Source of the DNA: Ligilactobacillus sp900765635 | GTDB lineage: Bacteria > Bacillota > Bacilli > Lactobacillales > Lactobacillaceae | DNA: 64,000 nt | Direction: 5' to 3' | Assembly (NCBI RefSeq): GCF_949152225.1 | Contig: NZ_CASCJC010000001.1 | Location: 1,550,001-1,614,000, forward strand | Part shown: piece after piece, positions 44,792-54,672 of the stretch | How positions within the stretch are numbered: the stretch's first letter is position 1 | Layout of the letters: every line of letters begins with the position of its first letter | Notes under the pieces: model-generated | Told to the model about the DNA's origin: nothing | The model's input: the letters and a program-made list of their open reading frames with translations, nothing else | The model's database searches: none | Position numbers and translations under genes: made by a program

Positions 44792-45973
44792 AGCAGCTGC
44801 ATGCAACATTTCAGCTAAACAATCGCCTAAAGCTTGACAGCCTTGCTTGATTTGTTGTTTACTAACGCCTGAAAAGTTTAACCGCATATGATTTTTCTGA
44901 CCACTAACTGCAAATAAACCGGAACTTTCAATAAATGTTACTTTGCCGTTTTGCAATAAAAGTTGATGCGCATCAATTTGAGCTGGCAATGTGACCCAGA
45001 TAAAAAAACCGCCGTCTGGGTCACTGATTTGACATTCTTTTGGTAGATAACGTTTAAGATACTTAACCATCGTTTCTTTTTTATCTTTGTAGAAACGATT
45101 CAAGTTTTGAATATGCTTTACTAAATCATTATCGCTTAAGTATTGGTCAATCATCTCGGCTACAACATTTGATGGCTGACAATCATTTGCTAAACGTAAA
45201 TTAGATAATTGCTTAATCAATGCTTCATCAGCGACTAACCAGCCCATCCGTAAGGCAGGCGATAAAATCTTAGAAAAACTTCCTAATGTCACTACGTTTC
45301 CGGCTTTATCAAAACTTTTAATACTTGGCAAGTCTTGACCTGCATAGCGTAACTCACGATATGGATCATCTTCAATGACCAAAAAGCCATACTGACTAGC
45401 CAACTGAGCTAGTCTTTGGCGTTTAGCAAGCGACATACAACAACCTGTTGGATTTTGAAAATTAGGAATTGTATATAACAATTTAATTGGATGTTTACTT
45501 AAAAGCGTTTCTAACTGTTCAATGTCTAAACCATCTGCTTGTAATTGTACTTCATAAAAAGTTGGTTTACGTACCTTAAAAGCTTCTAAAGCTCCGATAT
45601 ATGTTGGTCCTTCAACAACTACTCCATCACCTACATCTAAAAACAAATCAGCTAGTAAACTAATACCTTGTTGCGCACCTTGTGTCAACATAATATCAGC
45701 TAATTTAGCTTGTATCGTTTGTGTTGAGTGAACATAGGTTAAAATTTTTTTACGTAAACTATCCACACCTAAGACCGAACCGTACTGATAATACTGTTGA
45801 CCGGCATTTTTACTCCGGCTAACAAACGCTTGGTCTAACTGCTCTTTAGGAAAAAGTTCACTTGCTGGATAACCCGCGGCAAAAGAAATTACCTCTTGTT
45901 GATTAGACATTGTAAACAAATCATCTAAACCTGATTTTTGTTGACTAAAACGTTGTGAAAGATTTGGCAACAT
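44789..45973 (-). CDS. PLP-dependent class I/II aminotransferase
   Basis: 394 residues of the fold-type I 2-aminoadipate/aromatic aminotransferase group: YQYGSVLGVDSLRKKI, IPNFQNPTGCCMSLAKR, VIEDDPYRELRY, and the PLP lysine in LGSFSKILSPALRMGW. It lacks the GntR HTH found in MocR regulators, so it is an enzyme, probably for branched-chain, aromatic or 2-aminoadipate substrates. Strong AGGAGG site before the ATG. Monocistronic with own terminator. Confidence 0.9.
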   Translation of the reverse strand: MLPNLSQRFSQQKSGLDDLFTMSNQQEVISFAAGYPASELFPKEQLDQAFVSRSKNAGQQYYQYGSVLGVDSLRKKILTYVHSTQTIQAKLADIMLTQGAQQGISLLADLFLDVGDGVVVEGPTYIGALEAFKVRKPTFYEVQLQADGLDIEQLETLLSKHPIKLLYTIPNFQNPTGCCMSLAKRQRLAQLASQYGFLVIEDDPYRELRYAGQDLPSIKSFDKAGNVVTLGSFSKILSPALRMGWLVADEALIKQLSNLRLANDCQPSNVVAEMIDQYLSDNDLVKHIQNLNRFYKDKKETMVKYLKRYLPKECQISDPDGGFFIWVTLPAQIDAHQLLLQNGKVTFIESSGLFAVSGQKNHMRLNFSGVSKQQIKQGCQALGDCLAEMLHAAA

Positions 45974-46093
45974 ACACCTAACCTCCTTAAAACTTGAATT
46001 CCATTCGTTTAACTATGTTCAGTATACTTTAATTTTTTAATTAAGTAAAACTCAAGTTTATCTTCTAAAGATGAAATAATTTCATGTTATCTT

Positions 46094-46121
46094 CAAAAAA
46101 AGACACCTTAATTTGGTGTCT
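46094..46121 (-). terminator. Terminator of the Mga-like regulator
   Basis: Minus strand AGACACC, loop AAATTA region, GGTGTCT then TTTTTTT, directly after the gene stop. Confidence 0.85.
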
Positions 46122-46126
46122 AACTA

Positions 46127-47548
46127 TTAGCACGAAAGTTTCATTAACATTTCAAACATCTGCTCAGTGCTCAAAGGAAAAGAGATATACAAAACGTTTG
46201 TCGCAGGAATTAACTTCTTTTCGTGCCATGCTTTATCCATTAAAAACAATGTTTGTGCGCTTTTTTTATTATTTAAAAGTTCTGCTTGAGTAGTTGCAAT
46301 CTTTAAATTCATAGGTTTTTTAGAATACATTTTTTGCAAATAATCCCGTAAAAATAATGCATCACTTCGTTGTTCTGACACAATAACTACATCACTATAA
46401 TGTTTGGTCGTTAATATTATTGCCATTCGTTTATATAAAATCAAATTATAATGATTGCTTAACTTCAAACGTTTATGATTCCACTTTTCTAACAACTTAA
46501 CTAAATCATAATAAGTTTTTGTCGTGCGATATGGTGTTTCAATCATGATTTTACAGCTATTTTTAATGTTTTGAATCCCTAAAAATGCGTCCCGCAAATA
46601 AATATACAATGCGGTGTAAAAATGTTTTTCTCGACTCTTTTCAACAATAAATTTTTGCTTTATTTCACTGATCAATTCATTGACCTTTGGTAACGCAAAA
46701 AAGCTCAATTCATTTTGTAAAACCATTTGCACTGGTAAGTTTTCATCAAAGATATAAGGATTAATTGCTAAAAATACAACCAAGGCAAATTTTTCTTCAA
46801 ATAAGTAATTTTCTTCAGACCAATATTGGGACAAATATTCTTTAACCAATTCACAATAACCCGTCGGATACATTTTGGCAGATATTAGGCTTTCTATGTC
46901 TGAATCAAAGTCACTTTTATCCCATTTTGATACCAAGATACTTTGGTTCATCAAAAGCTGATACAAATAATGTTGTTCTTTAGTAAATACTATTCCTAAT
47001 TGCTCTTCTAATTTTGTTAGTATTTGTTCACAAGCACTACTAAATTGCTCATCCATAAAGATGAGTTGCATATTTAGGTGCTTAACCAATTCAGCTCGTA
47101 AAAAACGCAATAAAATCTGATTACCACAAACTTGATTATCTTTTAATTCTAATCCGGTCTCTGCAATGTACTTCACAATTTCTTGTCGCATACGGTAACC
47201 TTTAGCCGTAGAAACTTTTTGTTGCTTAATAAAATCTAAAAAATCAATTTTGTTTTCATAAATAAAAAAATATTGTAAAAATGTTAAAAATGTTGATGTT
47301 GCGTAAAGTTTATGTAGATAATCATCTAGGTAAGCCTTATTAGGTTTTAAACCATAATCACCTTTATCGGATTGCTTTATTGGAATTTCTAGTTCATTTT
47401 GTAAATATTCAACATCTGATACCACAGTCATAGGTGAACACTCTAATACAAAAGATAATTTACCTAATGTTTCTTCTTGATTACAATATAATATATTCAA
47501 AAGTTTCGCTCTACGTACAACTGTTTTTTCCATATAATCTAAAATCAT
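46127..47548 (-). CDS. Mga-like stand-alone transcriptional regulator
   Basis: 473 residues: N-terminal winged HTH (LLNILYCNQEETLGKLSFVL ... SPMTVVSDVEYLQNELEI), a long helical middle as in Mga/AtxA regulators, and a C-terminal region that resembles an EIIB-like fold (ILTTKHYSDVVIVSE). No PRD histidine pattern could be confirmed by eye. ATG at 47548 follows GGGGAATTG. No obvious target operon adjoins it: the IS lies upstream and the aminotransferase is separate. Confidence 0.75.
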   Translation of the reverse strand: MILDYMEKTVVRRAKLLNILYCNQEETLGKLSFVLECSPMTVVSDVEYLQNELEIPIKQSDKGDYGLKPNKAYLDDYLHKLYATSTFLTFLQYFFIYENKIDFLDFIKQQKVSTAKGYRMRQEIVKYIAETGLELKDNQVCGNQILLRFLRAELVKHLNMQLIFMDEQFSSACEQILTKLEEQLGIVFTKEQHYLYQLLMNQSILVSKWDKSDFDSDIESLISAKMYPTGYCELVKEYLSQYWSEENYLFEEKFALVVFLAINPYIFDENLPVQMVLQNELSFFALPKVNELISEIKQKFIVEKSREKHFYTALYIYLRDAFLGIQNIKNSCKIMIETPYRTTKTYYDLVKLLEKWNHKRLKLSNHYNLILYKRMAIILTTKHYSDVVIVSEQRSDALFLRDYLQKMYSKKPMNLKIATTQAELLNNKKSAQTLFLMDKAWHEKKLIPATNVLYISFPLSTEQMFEMLMKLSC

Positions 47549-47711
47549 ATCAATTCCCCGTTTAATTTATCTTGCTAACCAAGATAAACTCTTTTACGCT
47601 TATGTTTAAGAAATTTTTATCTATAATTATAAAAATTAATATTTTTTAATATATAACCATATTATACTTCGCTTAAAATTATCAGTAAATATTAAATTAT
47701 TGAAAAACAAA

Positions 47712-49271
47712 GAGGCTGAGAAAAACTCAGCTTCAATAGAAAAAAGCTCACGTCAAAAAAATTGGCATGGGCCTTTTCTTATGGCTAATCTCCTGTTAAT
47801 ATTAAGTTCCCTAAAACCAATAAAGGAGATGTTAACCATGTACAAAAATTATAACACATCTGAACTAGAATTAGATATTACTACTTATTTATTAAAATTA
47901 CCATCTGACCATATTGCGGTTTTAATCAGCCACTTCGTGGACTCAATTTTACTTAATATTCTTTCAGAAGAGACTTCACATACCGGTCGGCCTGCTTTTC
48001 ATCTGGCTATGCTACTAAAAATGACGCTTTTTGCTTATCATGAAGCTATTTTTTCTGGCAGAAAGATTGCTAAATTAAATCAGTATTACCTTCCTATGAT
48101 GTGGTTAAGTGGTAATACTCCCATTAGCTATAAAACTATCAATAATTTTCGTTCTAGTGATGCAATAAAAGAACTTATCAAAGAAACTGATATTAAACTA
48201 GTTGAGTTGGAAAAAGAAATTGAAGCCAAACCTAAGGTTAAAAAGGTGGTTCAAAAAACAAACATGTTCGTCGTAAATTAAAGAGTATCAAACGTAAATT
48301 GAAAGAAGATTTTCTTCCTAGAAAAGTGAAGTATGAACGTGATAGGGAAATTTTCAAAGATCGCAATAGTTTCTCGAAAACAGATACTGACGCTACTTTT
48401 ATGCGCGTAAAAGAAGACCACATGCAAAATGGTCAATTAAAACCTGCTTATAATTTACAAATTGCGACCAGTGGTCGCTTTGTTTTGCACTATGATATCT
48501 TCCCTAATCCAACGGATACACGAACGTTAGTACCTTTTTTGAAGTTTTTTCTAATTTGGATTTATTTAAATACATTGTTGCGGATACAGGCTATGGCAGT
48601 GAAACCAATTATCAAGCAGTTATTGACAAGTTTGAAAAGATTCCATTGATTCCTTATGGAATGTATCAAAAAGAACAAAGTCGTAAATACCAAAGAGATC
48701 CACAAAATATTAACAATTGGACATATCACGATAAAGATGATTATTATACGAACCCTGATGGAGTCGTATTTAAGTTCCAAAGATATAGTTCTCGTGTGGA
48801 TAATATAGGGTTAAACGAGATTTCAAAGTCTACGTAGCTGATAAATTTCAAGCGACAAAGAAATTAGAACAATTAGCGCAAACTCAAAAGGGACAACAAC
48901 GGACTAAATCAATAAACTTAAACTGGGAATATTTAAAACATAAAGCTAAAGAAAACCTTTCTAGCGAAAAAGGTTCAACTATCTACCCAAGAAGACGAAC
49001 AGATGTTGCAACAATTTTCGGAGATATGAAGGGGAATTTTGGCGTGCGCCGAGTACACGTTAGAGGTGAAAAAGCAGTTCGAAATGAATTAGGATTACTA
49101 CTTTTGGCGATTAACATATCAAAATTATGGCATTTATTCCAAAAAAGAGGGATAAAATCCCTAAAAAAACGAACCCAAAATAGACATAATAGAAAAATAG
49201 CTGATCAAATTTCATTTTTAGAAATTCAATCAGCTATTTTTATGTCAGACTGGTACTTTTTTCCCAGCCTC
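47712..49271 (+). mobile_element. Degenerate IS1182-like insertion sequence
   Basis: About 1.56 kb bounded by inverted ends GAGGCTGAGAAAAA (from 47712) and TTTTTCCCAGCCTC (to 49271). Carries one broken transposase gene. Near the right end it has a large hairpin (about 49194-49243) also found in the remnant at 18.5 kb. No matching target duplication is visible beside the two ends, so the copy is old or its flanks changed. Confidence 0.85.
47838..49190 (+). pseudogene. IS1182-family transposase, multiply frameshifted
   Basis: Pieces in three frames rebuild an IS1182-type DDE transposase: 47838-48281 (start ATG after AAAGGAG; HTGRPAFHLAMLLKMTLFAY), then RDREIFKDRNSFSKTDTDAT and MRVKEDHMQNGQLKPAYNLQ, VADTGYGSETNYQAVIDK, and RRRTDVATIFGDMKGNFGVR. 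Frames change near 48275, 48540, 48805 and beyond. The usual DGTKxEA segment between the first two pieces is absent, so there is also an internal deletion. Not functional. Confidence 0.88.
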
Positions 49272-49620
49272 ATCCTTCTACAATTGCAAGATTAGCTGCT
49301 AATAAGCCGTTTTGTAGCCCTTTTAATTGTAAAATTTGAGTATTTTCATCAACTGTTAAAGTCATTTCTTGATCCATATAAGTTTCGCTATAGTCTTTAT
49401 AACGAATCACGCCCATATCTGAATCAAGTTTAGCATTGTAGTCTTTTTGATATTTACCTTTTGGTACTATGACTAATCTAAAAACTGTCGATAACGCACA
49501 TGCGCCCTTGGGTGACAGCGGGCCTACTCCATCATCAAAATCTAGTAATAAATCAACATGGCGTGTCGCAACTTTAGCAGCTATTTTTTCCTTGGCTGCT
49601 TGTGTAATATTCAAATACAT
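49270..49620 (-). CDS. HesB/iron-sulfur biosynthesis-like protein, C-terminus cut by the IS
   Basis: 116 residues: MYLNITQAAKEKIAAK, LLLDFDDGVGPLSPKGACAL and VIRYKDYSETYMDQ, matching the small HesB-like 'iron-sulfur cluster biosynthesis' proteins of lactobacilli, which lack most conserved cysteines. The stop TGA (49270-49272) uses two bases of the IS terminal repeat, so the last native residues may have been lost and the stop supplied by the IS. Whether the protein still works is unclear. TAAGGAGGTAAC site before the ATG. Confidence 0.72.
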   Translation of the reverse strand: MYLNITQAAKEKIAAKVATRHVDLLLDFDDGVGPLSPKGACALSTVFRLVIVPKGKYQKDYNAKLDSDMGVIRYKDYSETYMDQEMTLTVDENTQILQLKGLQNGLLAANLAIVEG

Positions 49621-49692
49621 AAAGTTACCTCCTTATGTTCTTTACCTTAATTATAGCAACAATCTTTAGGCTAAGACATTTATTTGCCTAAG

Positions 49693-51114
49693 CTACATGA
49701 TTAAGTTAGCCAAGGGATAACCGATAGTATACAAGATGATAATCGCCACACAACTAAAACCTATTCCTGCTTTTAGAGTCGTTTTAGTTGTCAGCCATCC
49801 AGAAGAACACGCGACTGCCACAAACGGCATCGAAGGCGGTGTTGCACAGCCAATTGACGCACCTAACCCTATTACACTTGTCAAAGCCAACGCATTTGCA
49901 CCACCACTTAATGCTAGTGGAGCTGCAACTGATGCTACAACTTGTGAAGTAACAATATGTGAAGAAATATTAGACTCAATTGTCGCCCACATTATAAATA
50001 ACAACAGCATACCTGCAACACCTACACTTGCTAATACAGGTTTTAGCGTTGCTGTCAAAGGTGCAATAAATCCTAAATTAGAATCTGTCAAACAACTTCC
50101 TAAAGCTAGCGTCGCACTACACATAATTACACTAGGCCATGAGACTCCTTTAACAAATGCTTCATTTAAATCAAGTAATGCTTTGTTTTCAAACTTGATA
50201 AGTGCCAATAAAATCAAGCCTAATAATGGCGGAAAAGCCGTTCCTAATTTAGCTAAACTCGTATTAAAAAAAGGCCAAATGCCTCCAAGTAAACTTGGAG
50301 CCACCCACAAAAATACTACTAAAGCAAAAATACTTACAATTGCATTTTCAACTTGTCTTGGCTTTTTTATAACTGTAAAATCAGTCTTATTTAAGCCTAA
50401 AAAAGTTGGCGTTTGTGGACGCCAAATAAATCTAAAAATCACTAGCATTCCGATAAATAAAACTATCCCTGTAGGAATACCAAATAACATATATTTTCCA
50501 TAATCTATTGTAGTACCAGTTAATGTTGCATAAGCACTGGTTGCCAAGACTGGAAAAACATGTGCGATTGGTGTCATTCCGGCTGATAGATTAACGCAAA
50601 TAATCACCCCCATCAATAGCATTGATGCAAAACTGTCTCCTTTTTTCAAGCCTATTAATGTATAAATTTCTTGTAAAATAGGATAAAAAATAAAGAAAAG
50701 AACAGTCGGTGCAATAAATAATCCTGTACTTAAAACAGCCAAGAAAAATAAAATACTCATTTGCCAAGGGCCTTTTTTAGCCCAAGAAGAAGTCACAAAA
50801 AAAATCGCTGTTCTTCTAACAAATGAAGTTTTTGCCAAGGCATAAGTACACATAAAAGTAAATAATAAAAATGCTAGGGTTTCATTACCCAAAGAAAGTG
50901 CCAAAATCTTTTTCATGCCTAGTTCAGGAATAAGCGCTAACGATAATAAACAAAGTAGACTAGGCCAAGCAATATCTACCGTAATCCATAACAATAATGT
51001 AACGACAAACGTTGCTAGCAAAGCAAAATTACTTTGTTTTAAAGTTCCAAATGTAACAAGATGGCTTAATATTAAACATAAAATTAAACTACTTGTCCAT
51101 ATTTTTTGTTTCAT
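49693..51114 (-). CDS. SLC13/DASS-type anion:Na+ symporter
   Basis: 473 residues, about 11-13 membrane helices. Family-type features: two repeats with conserved turns, NLSAGMTPIAHVFPVLATSA and ATIESNISSHIVTSQ, and near the end GLGASIGCATPPSMPFVAVA, an SNT-like substrate/Na+ site. Likely carries a di/tricarboxylate; substrate unknown. Stands alone between the HesB-like gene and a short divergent gene. Confidence 0.8.
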   Translation of the reverse strand: MKQKIWTSSLILCLILSHLVTFGTLKQSNFALLATFVVTLLLWITVDIAWPSLLCLLSLALIPELGMKKILALSLGNETLAFLLFTFMCTYALAKTSFVRRTAIFFVTSSWAKKGPWQMSILFFLAVLSTGLFIAPTVLFFIFYPILQEIYTLIGLKKGDSFASMLLMGVIICVNLSAGMTPIAHVFPVLATSAYATLTGTTIDYGKYMLFGIPTGIVLFIGMLVIFRFIWRPQTPTFLGLNKTDFTVIKKPRQVENAIVSIFALVVFLWVAPSLLGGIWPFFNTSLAKLGTAFPPLLGLILLALIKFENKALLDLNEAFVKGVSWPSVIMCSATLALGSCLTDSNLGFIAPLTATLKPVLASVGVAGMLLLFIMWATIESNISSHIVTSQVVASVAAPLALSGGANALALTSVIGLGASIGCATPPSMPFVAVACSSGWLTTKTTLKAGIGFSCVAIIILYTIGYPLANLIM

Positions 51115-51293
51115 AATATGTCTCCTCTAACTAAAGCTATAATTATATTTTTAACATAGCCTAATTTAATATTTTATCATCATTATTACCCGCACCAAAA
51201 CAATTTATATTCTATAATATTAACTTTATTTTAAAACTCTTGTCGTTGAACTTTTTTTAGCCTTACAATAATACTAAGGAAAGGAGGCAAAAA

Positions 51294-51788
51294 ATGAGTT
51301 TGCAAACACCTTGGGGCGCCATCAAAGTGTTAGTTGTTTCAAAAGAATATCCTTTTACTGACCAAAAAATTATTAGCCATTTTAATTGCGAAACTTTTTT
51401 AATCACCTTACCTCAAATCACATATACTAAACCTACATTCCTTTATTGTACCTTGAATGCTGATACGCAAAAAACATTGATTGATGATATCGAACAAGAT
51501 GCTCGTTTTTTAAGACGCAGCATCTATGAACTAGATGAAAACTATGACATTACTGCTAAATTAATGATTACTTCCACTAGACAACATGAACTAGCAACTT
51601 TTGGTTTAGAGCAAAGCTTTTATATGAAGCACGGCCTAGGAGTCTTGTTAGATACTCATTTCAGTCAGCTAAATTATAATTTTTGTGTGACTTGGCTTAA
51701 AGATAAACATCTTGATTGGCGTAAACAACAGCAACTTTTCTTGGCCAGCTGTCATCCCTTATGTACAAATAATTATCTTACTTACTAA
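51294..51788 (+). CDS. Uncharacterised 164-aa protein
   Basis: I do not recognise this protein. It has no signal peptide or membrane helix, is moderately basic, and shows a two-part layout: an N-terminal alpha/beta-like part (GAIKVLVVSKEYPFTDQKI) and a C-terminal part with several Trp/His/Cys (NFCVTWLKDKHLDWRKQQ, CHPLC). Excellent ribosome site (AAAGGAGGC) and its own terminator argue that it is real. Divergent from the SLC13-like gene. Confidence 0.65.
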   Translation: MSLQTPWGAIKVLVVSKEYPFTDQKIISHFNCETFLITLPQITYTKPTFLYCTLNADTQKTLIDDIEQDARFLRRSIYELDENYDITAKLMITSTRQHELATFGLEQSFYMKHGLGVLLDTHFSQLNYNFCVTWLKDKHLDWRKQQQLFLASCHPLCTNNYLTY

Positions 51789-51833
51789 AAAATGATACCG
51801 AATTTTCAAAAGAAAACTCAGTATCATTTTTTT
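51788..51833. terminator. Bidirectional terminator, unknown gene / NCS2 permease
   Basis: AAAAAATGATAC faces GTATCATTTTTTT, with a larger loop; serves both convergent genes. Confidence 0.85.
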
Positions 51834-53154
51834 ATTTTTCAGGTAACAATTTATTCATCACAATCGCTACAATAGCACTCACGGCAATTGGTGAAGCTAA
51901 TAGATATTGAATTAATTCTGGTGCGTTTTTGGTCAAAGCAGCCGGCATAAATAACAAACCAACCGCAAAAATCAATGGTACGCCAATAATATAAACTTGG
52001 CGTTCAGTTAGCGGTTCATTTTTGATTACTCTAAAGCCACTTAACATGATAACAACACAAACTACAGCAAAGACACCACCAATAACTGCTGTTGGAATCG
52101 CATTAATCAAGGCCGAAAGTTTTCCTAGAAATGCTAAACCAATAAAGACAAATGAAGCCCCAACAAAGACTTTACGACTTGCAACACCAGTAATTGAAAT
52201 GACCCCGGCATTGGTCGAATACCCCGTCAAAGGTGTTGCTCCAATCAACGAAGCTACCAAACAACCCAAACCTTCACCAATCACACCTTGATTGATTTGC
52301 TTTTCATCTAGCGGCTCTTCAATAACAGCACTTACTGCATACCATGTTCCTGTTGTTTCGGCTAACAACACTAAATAAATCACCAACATCGTGATAATCG
52401 CAGAAAAATTAAAGCTCAAACCATAATTGATAAACGCAAAGTTAGGTAAGCTCAAAAAAGAAGTTTGACTCACGGTGCTTAAATCTAAACCACCCATTAA
52501 GTAAGCTATCACCGAACCTACAAATAATGCAATAATCACAGAACTAATTCTAAATAATTTGCCATTGTTATTAAAGTAAACACCCAACATCGAACATAAA
52601 ATCATGACTGCCGCCGTCACTACCGCTAATAATACATTTTGTTGCATCGATAATGCTTTATTAGCAACAAAGATATTGCTCGTAAAAGCCGTTGGCAATA
52701 AAGTTAAACCAACAATCACGATAATTGTTCCACTTACTAATGGTGGCACAAAATTTTTAACAATATAACGATAAAGTCCGCTCATCCCAAGCAAAGTAAC
52801 CGCAAGTGCCCCAACAAGCGAAGCACCCATTGCCGCATCCAAGCGTCCACCATTAGCCACGATAATTCCTGCCATAGCTCCTACTGGAACAAATGATGGC
52901 CCCTGACACACAGGTAATTTTAAGAAGAATAAAACCTGAATCAATGAAGCTATCCCAGCTCCTAAAAAGGTTGACTGAATCAAGGCTGTCGAGGCATGAC
53001 CTGTCATTCCAACCGCTACAGCTATTAAAAATGGTGGCACATAAACATCCATCGCTAAAACATGTTGTAAACCTAACATCAAAGATTTTTGCCATGAAAT
53101 ATCTTCATTAACACCAATCGATAAACTAACTTTATTGTTTTTAGTTGCTTGCAT
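51832..53154 (-). CDS. NCS2-family nucleobase permease (xanthine/guanine type)
   Basis: 440 residues with about 12-14 helices. Family signatures: LGLQHVLAMDVYVPPFLI (TM1), LPVCQGPSFVPVGAMAGII, and late ATPLTGYSTNAGVISITGVA (substrate motif QNxG-like position). Begins 9 nt after the guanine deaminase stop with GAGGTGG, so they form an operon; import of guanine, xanthine or a related purine is inferred from that. Confidence 0.88.
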   Translation of the reverse strand: MQATKNNKVSLSIGVNEDISWQKSLMLGLQHVLAMDVYVPPFLIAVAVGMTGHASTALIQSTFLGAGIASLIQVLFFLKLPVCQGPSFVPVGAMAGIIVANGGRLDAAMGASLVGALAVTLLGMSGLYRYIVKNFVPPLVSGTIIVIVGLTLLPTAFTSNIFVANKALSMQQNVLLAVVTAAVMILCSMLGVYFNNNGKLFRISSVIIALFVGSVIAYLMGGLDLSTVSQTSFLSLPNFAFINYGLSFNFSAIITMLVIYLVLLAETTGTWYAVSAVIEEPLDEKQINQGVIGEGLGCLVASLIGATPLTGYSTNAGVISITGVASRKVFVGASFVFIGLAFLGKLSALINAIPTAVIGGVFAVVCVVIMLSGFRVIKNEPLTERQVYIIGVPLIFAVGLLFMPAALTKNAPELIQYLLASPIAVSAIVAIVMNKLLPEK

Positions 53155-53163
53155 AATCCACCT

Positions 53164-54522
53164 CTATTTTACTCTTTGCCCTTGTACCCAGACTTCTTTA
53201 ATATTTGCTGGTGTACTTAAATATAATAATTTAGCCAAAATATCAACAGGACGTTTAAAAATGTTTAATCCTGGTAATTTATTGGCTGCCACCGTAGGAT
53301 CTAAAACTTGAAAATCACAGATTTGACCTGCTTCAAAGCTTCCTAATGGTAAACATACAGCTTGTCCGCCACCCTTAGTCGCTAAATAAAAAGCTTCTAA
53401 TACAGATAAACGACTGTCCTTTTTTCCTCGTTGTTGTGCTGGCAAATCAACATCGACCCCATCTTCTAACATCCGTGAGCTCATCACACATTGCTTAATA
53501 TTGTCATATAAACTTGGTGAAAATCCACCTGAAATATCCGTTCCCAAGCCGACTTTTACACCTTGTTTATGCAAACGCTTGGCTTGCAAGACCCCATTAG
53601 CAAAATATGCATTAGAAATCGGGCAATGTGCAATCGCGGCTTGTTTCTTGGCAAATAACTCTCCATCGGCTTCATTAACAAAATTACAATGATCCATGAT
53701 TGACTTGCGTTTCAACAAACCAAAGTCAGCCAAGACTTCGGTATCTCTTTTACCAAAACGTTCTAAGACATAATCATGTTCCCATTGACCTTCACTACAA
53801 TGGGTTTGCACATATGCATCAGTTTCTTGTGCTAATTTGCCCAAAGCAGCTAGCGTTTCATCCGTACAACTTGGTACAAAACGTGGAGTAATTACTGGAT
53901 AGACTCCTTGTTTAACATCTTTTCCTAATTGTTTGACTCTGCGTATAAATTCTTTCGTATCGGCTATTGCACTTTGCGAATCTTTATCGCGATAAAAATC
54001 TGGGGTTTGCTTTGGATTATCCATAACAACTTTACCAACAAATGCACGTTGTCCTTTTTGTGCACTAATCTTAGCTAATTCATAGCTTGCTTCAAGATGT
54101 TGGGTGGCAAAATACACTGCTGTTGTTGTTGCCCGTGCTAAGAGTTGCTCAACTAAATCATTATAGACTTCTCGTGCAAAATCTAAATCTTGATATTTAC
54201 TTTCTAGTGGGAAAGTACACTCATCTAACCAAACGTTTAAAGGATCATCTAAAGCTATCCCAGCTTGTGGCCATTGTGATGCGTGAATGTGTAAATCCAC
54301 AAAACCCGGTAGCAAATATTGCTCAGCTAAAAATTCTTGTAAAATCCCCGCTTGCTTAGCTTCTGTTCTAATTTGTTCGTATTTTTCATCATCTTGTTGA
54401 ATAACCGCACTAATCATTCCGTTATCATCAACAATCATTAAGGCTTGCTTTAATAATTCAAGTCGGCCAAATTCTGGTGTAAACAACAGATTTCCACAAA
54501 AAACTTTTTGTTTAGTCGTCAT
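53164..54522 (-). CDS. guaD: Guanine deaminase
   Basis: 452-residue amidohydrolase converting guanine to xanthine. Metal ligands: GFVDLHIHASQWPQAG (HxH), THCSEGQWEHDY, MDHCNFV and GLGTDISGGFSPSLYDN, the last two typical of guanine deaminases. ATG at 54522 follows GGAGGAGTCTTG. First gene of an operon with the NCS2 permease; promoter TTGACT-17-TATGAT just upstream. Confidence 0.93.
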   Translation of the reverse strand: MTTKQKVFCGNLLFTPEFGRLELLKQALMIVDDNGMISAVIQQDDEKYEQIRTEAKQAGILQEFLAEQYLLPGFVDLHIHASQWPQAGIALDDPLNVWLDECTFPLESKYQDLDFAREVYNDLVEQLLARATTTAVYFATQHLEASYELAKISAQKGQRAFVGKVVMDNPKQTPDFYRDKDSQSAIADTKEFIRRVKQLGKDVKQGVYPVITPRFVPSCTDETLAALGKLAQETDAYVQTHCSEGQWEHDYVLERFGKRDTEVLADFGLLKRKSIMDHCNFVNEADGELFAKKQAAIAHCPISNAYFANGVLQAKRLHKQGVKVGLGTDISGGFSPSLYDNIKQCVMSSRMLEDGVDVDLPAQQRGKKDSRLSVLEAFYLATKGGGQAVCLPLGSFEAGQICDFQVLDPTVAANKLPGLNIFKRPVDILAKLLYLSTPANIKEVWVQGQRVK

Positions 54523-54556
54523 CAAGACTCCTCCGTCCAGTAAAAATAATATTTGT

Positions 54557-54585
54557 ATCATACCCTATCCTTTTTAAAAAGTCAA
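54557..54585 (-). promoter_or_regulatory. guaD promoter
   Basis: Minus strand TTGACT (54580-54585), 17 nt, TATGAT (54557-54562). The short leader has no room for a purine riboswitch. Confidence 0.7.
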
Positions 54586-54633
54586 ACATTTAAAGTTTAA
54601 TCACGAATATAGTTCGTTATGTTATGAACAATA

Positions 54634-54667
54634 AAAAATCCGCATCTTTTATCAAGATCCGGATTTT
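54634..54667 (-). terminator. Hairpin after the alpha/beta hydrolase gene region boundary
   Basis: Minus strand AAAATCCGGATCTTG faces AAGATGCGGATTTTTT. It lies 5' of the hydrolase stop-proximal end in + coordinates, i.e. directly downstream of the hydrolase gene, and acts as its terminator. Confidence 0.8.
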
Positions 54668-54672
54668 AATTT

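Noticed and set aside
49736..50503. 255-codon plus-strand ORF
   Set aside because: Antisense to the SLC13-like transporter, which has the coherent membrane topology; the long open frame is a codon-bias effect.
54523..54640. Purine riboswitch before guaD
   Set aside because: The promoter lies only about 35 nt from the ATG and no aptamer core is visible.
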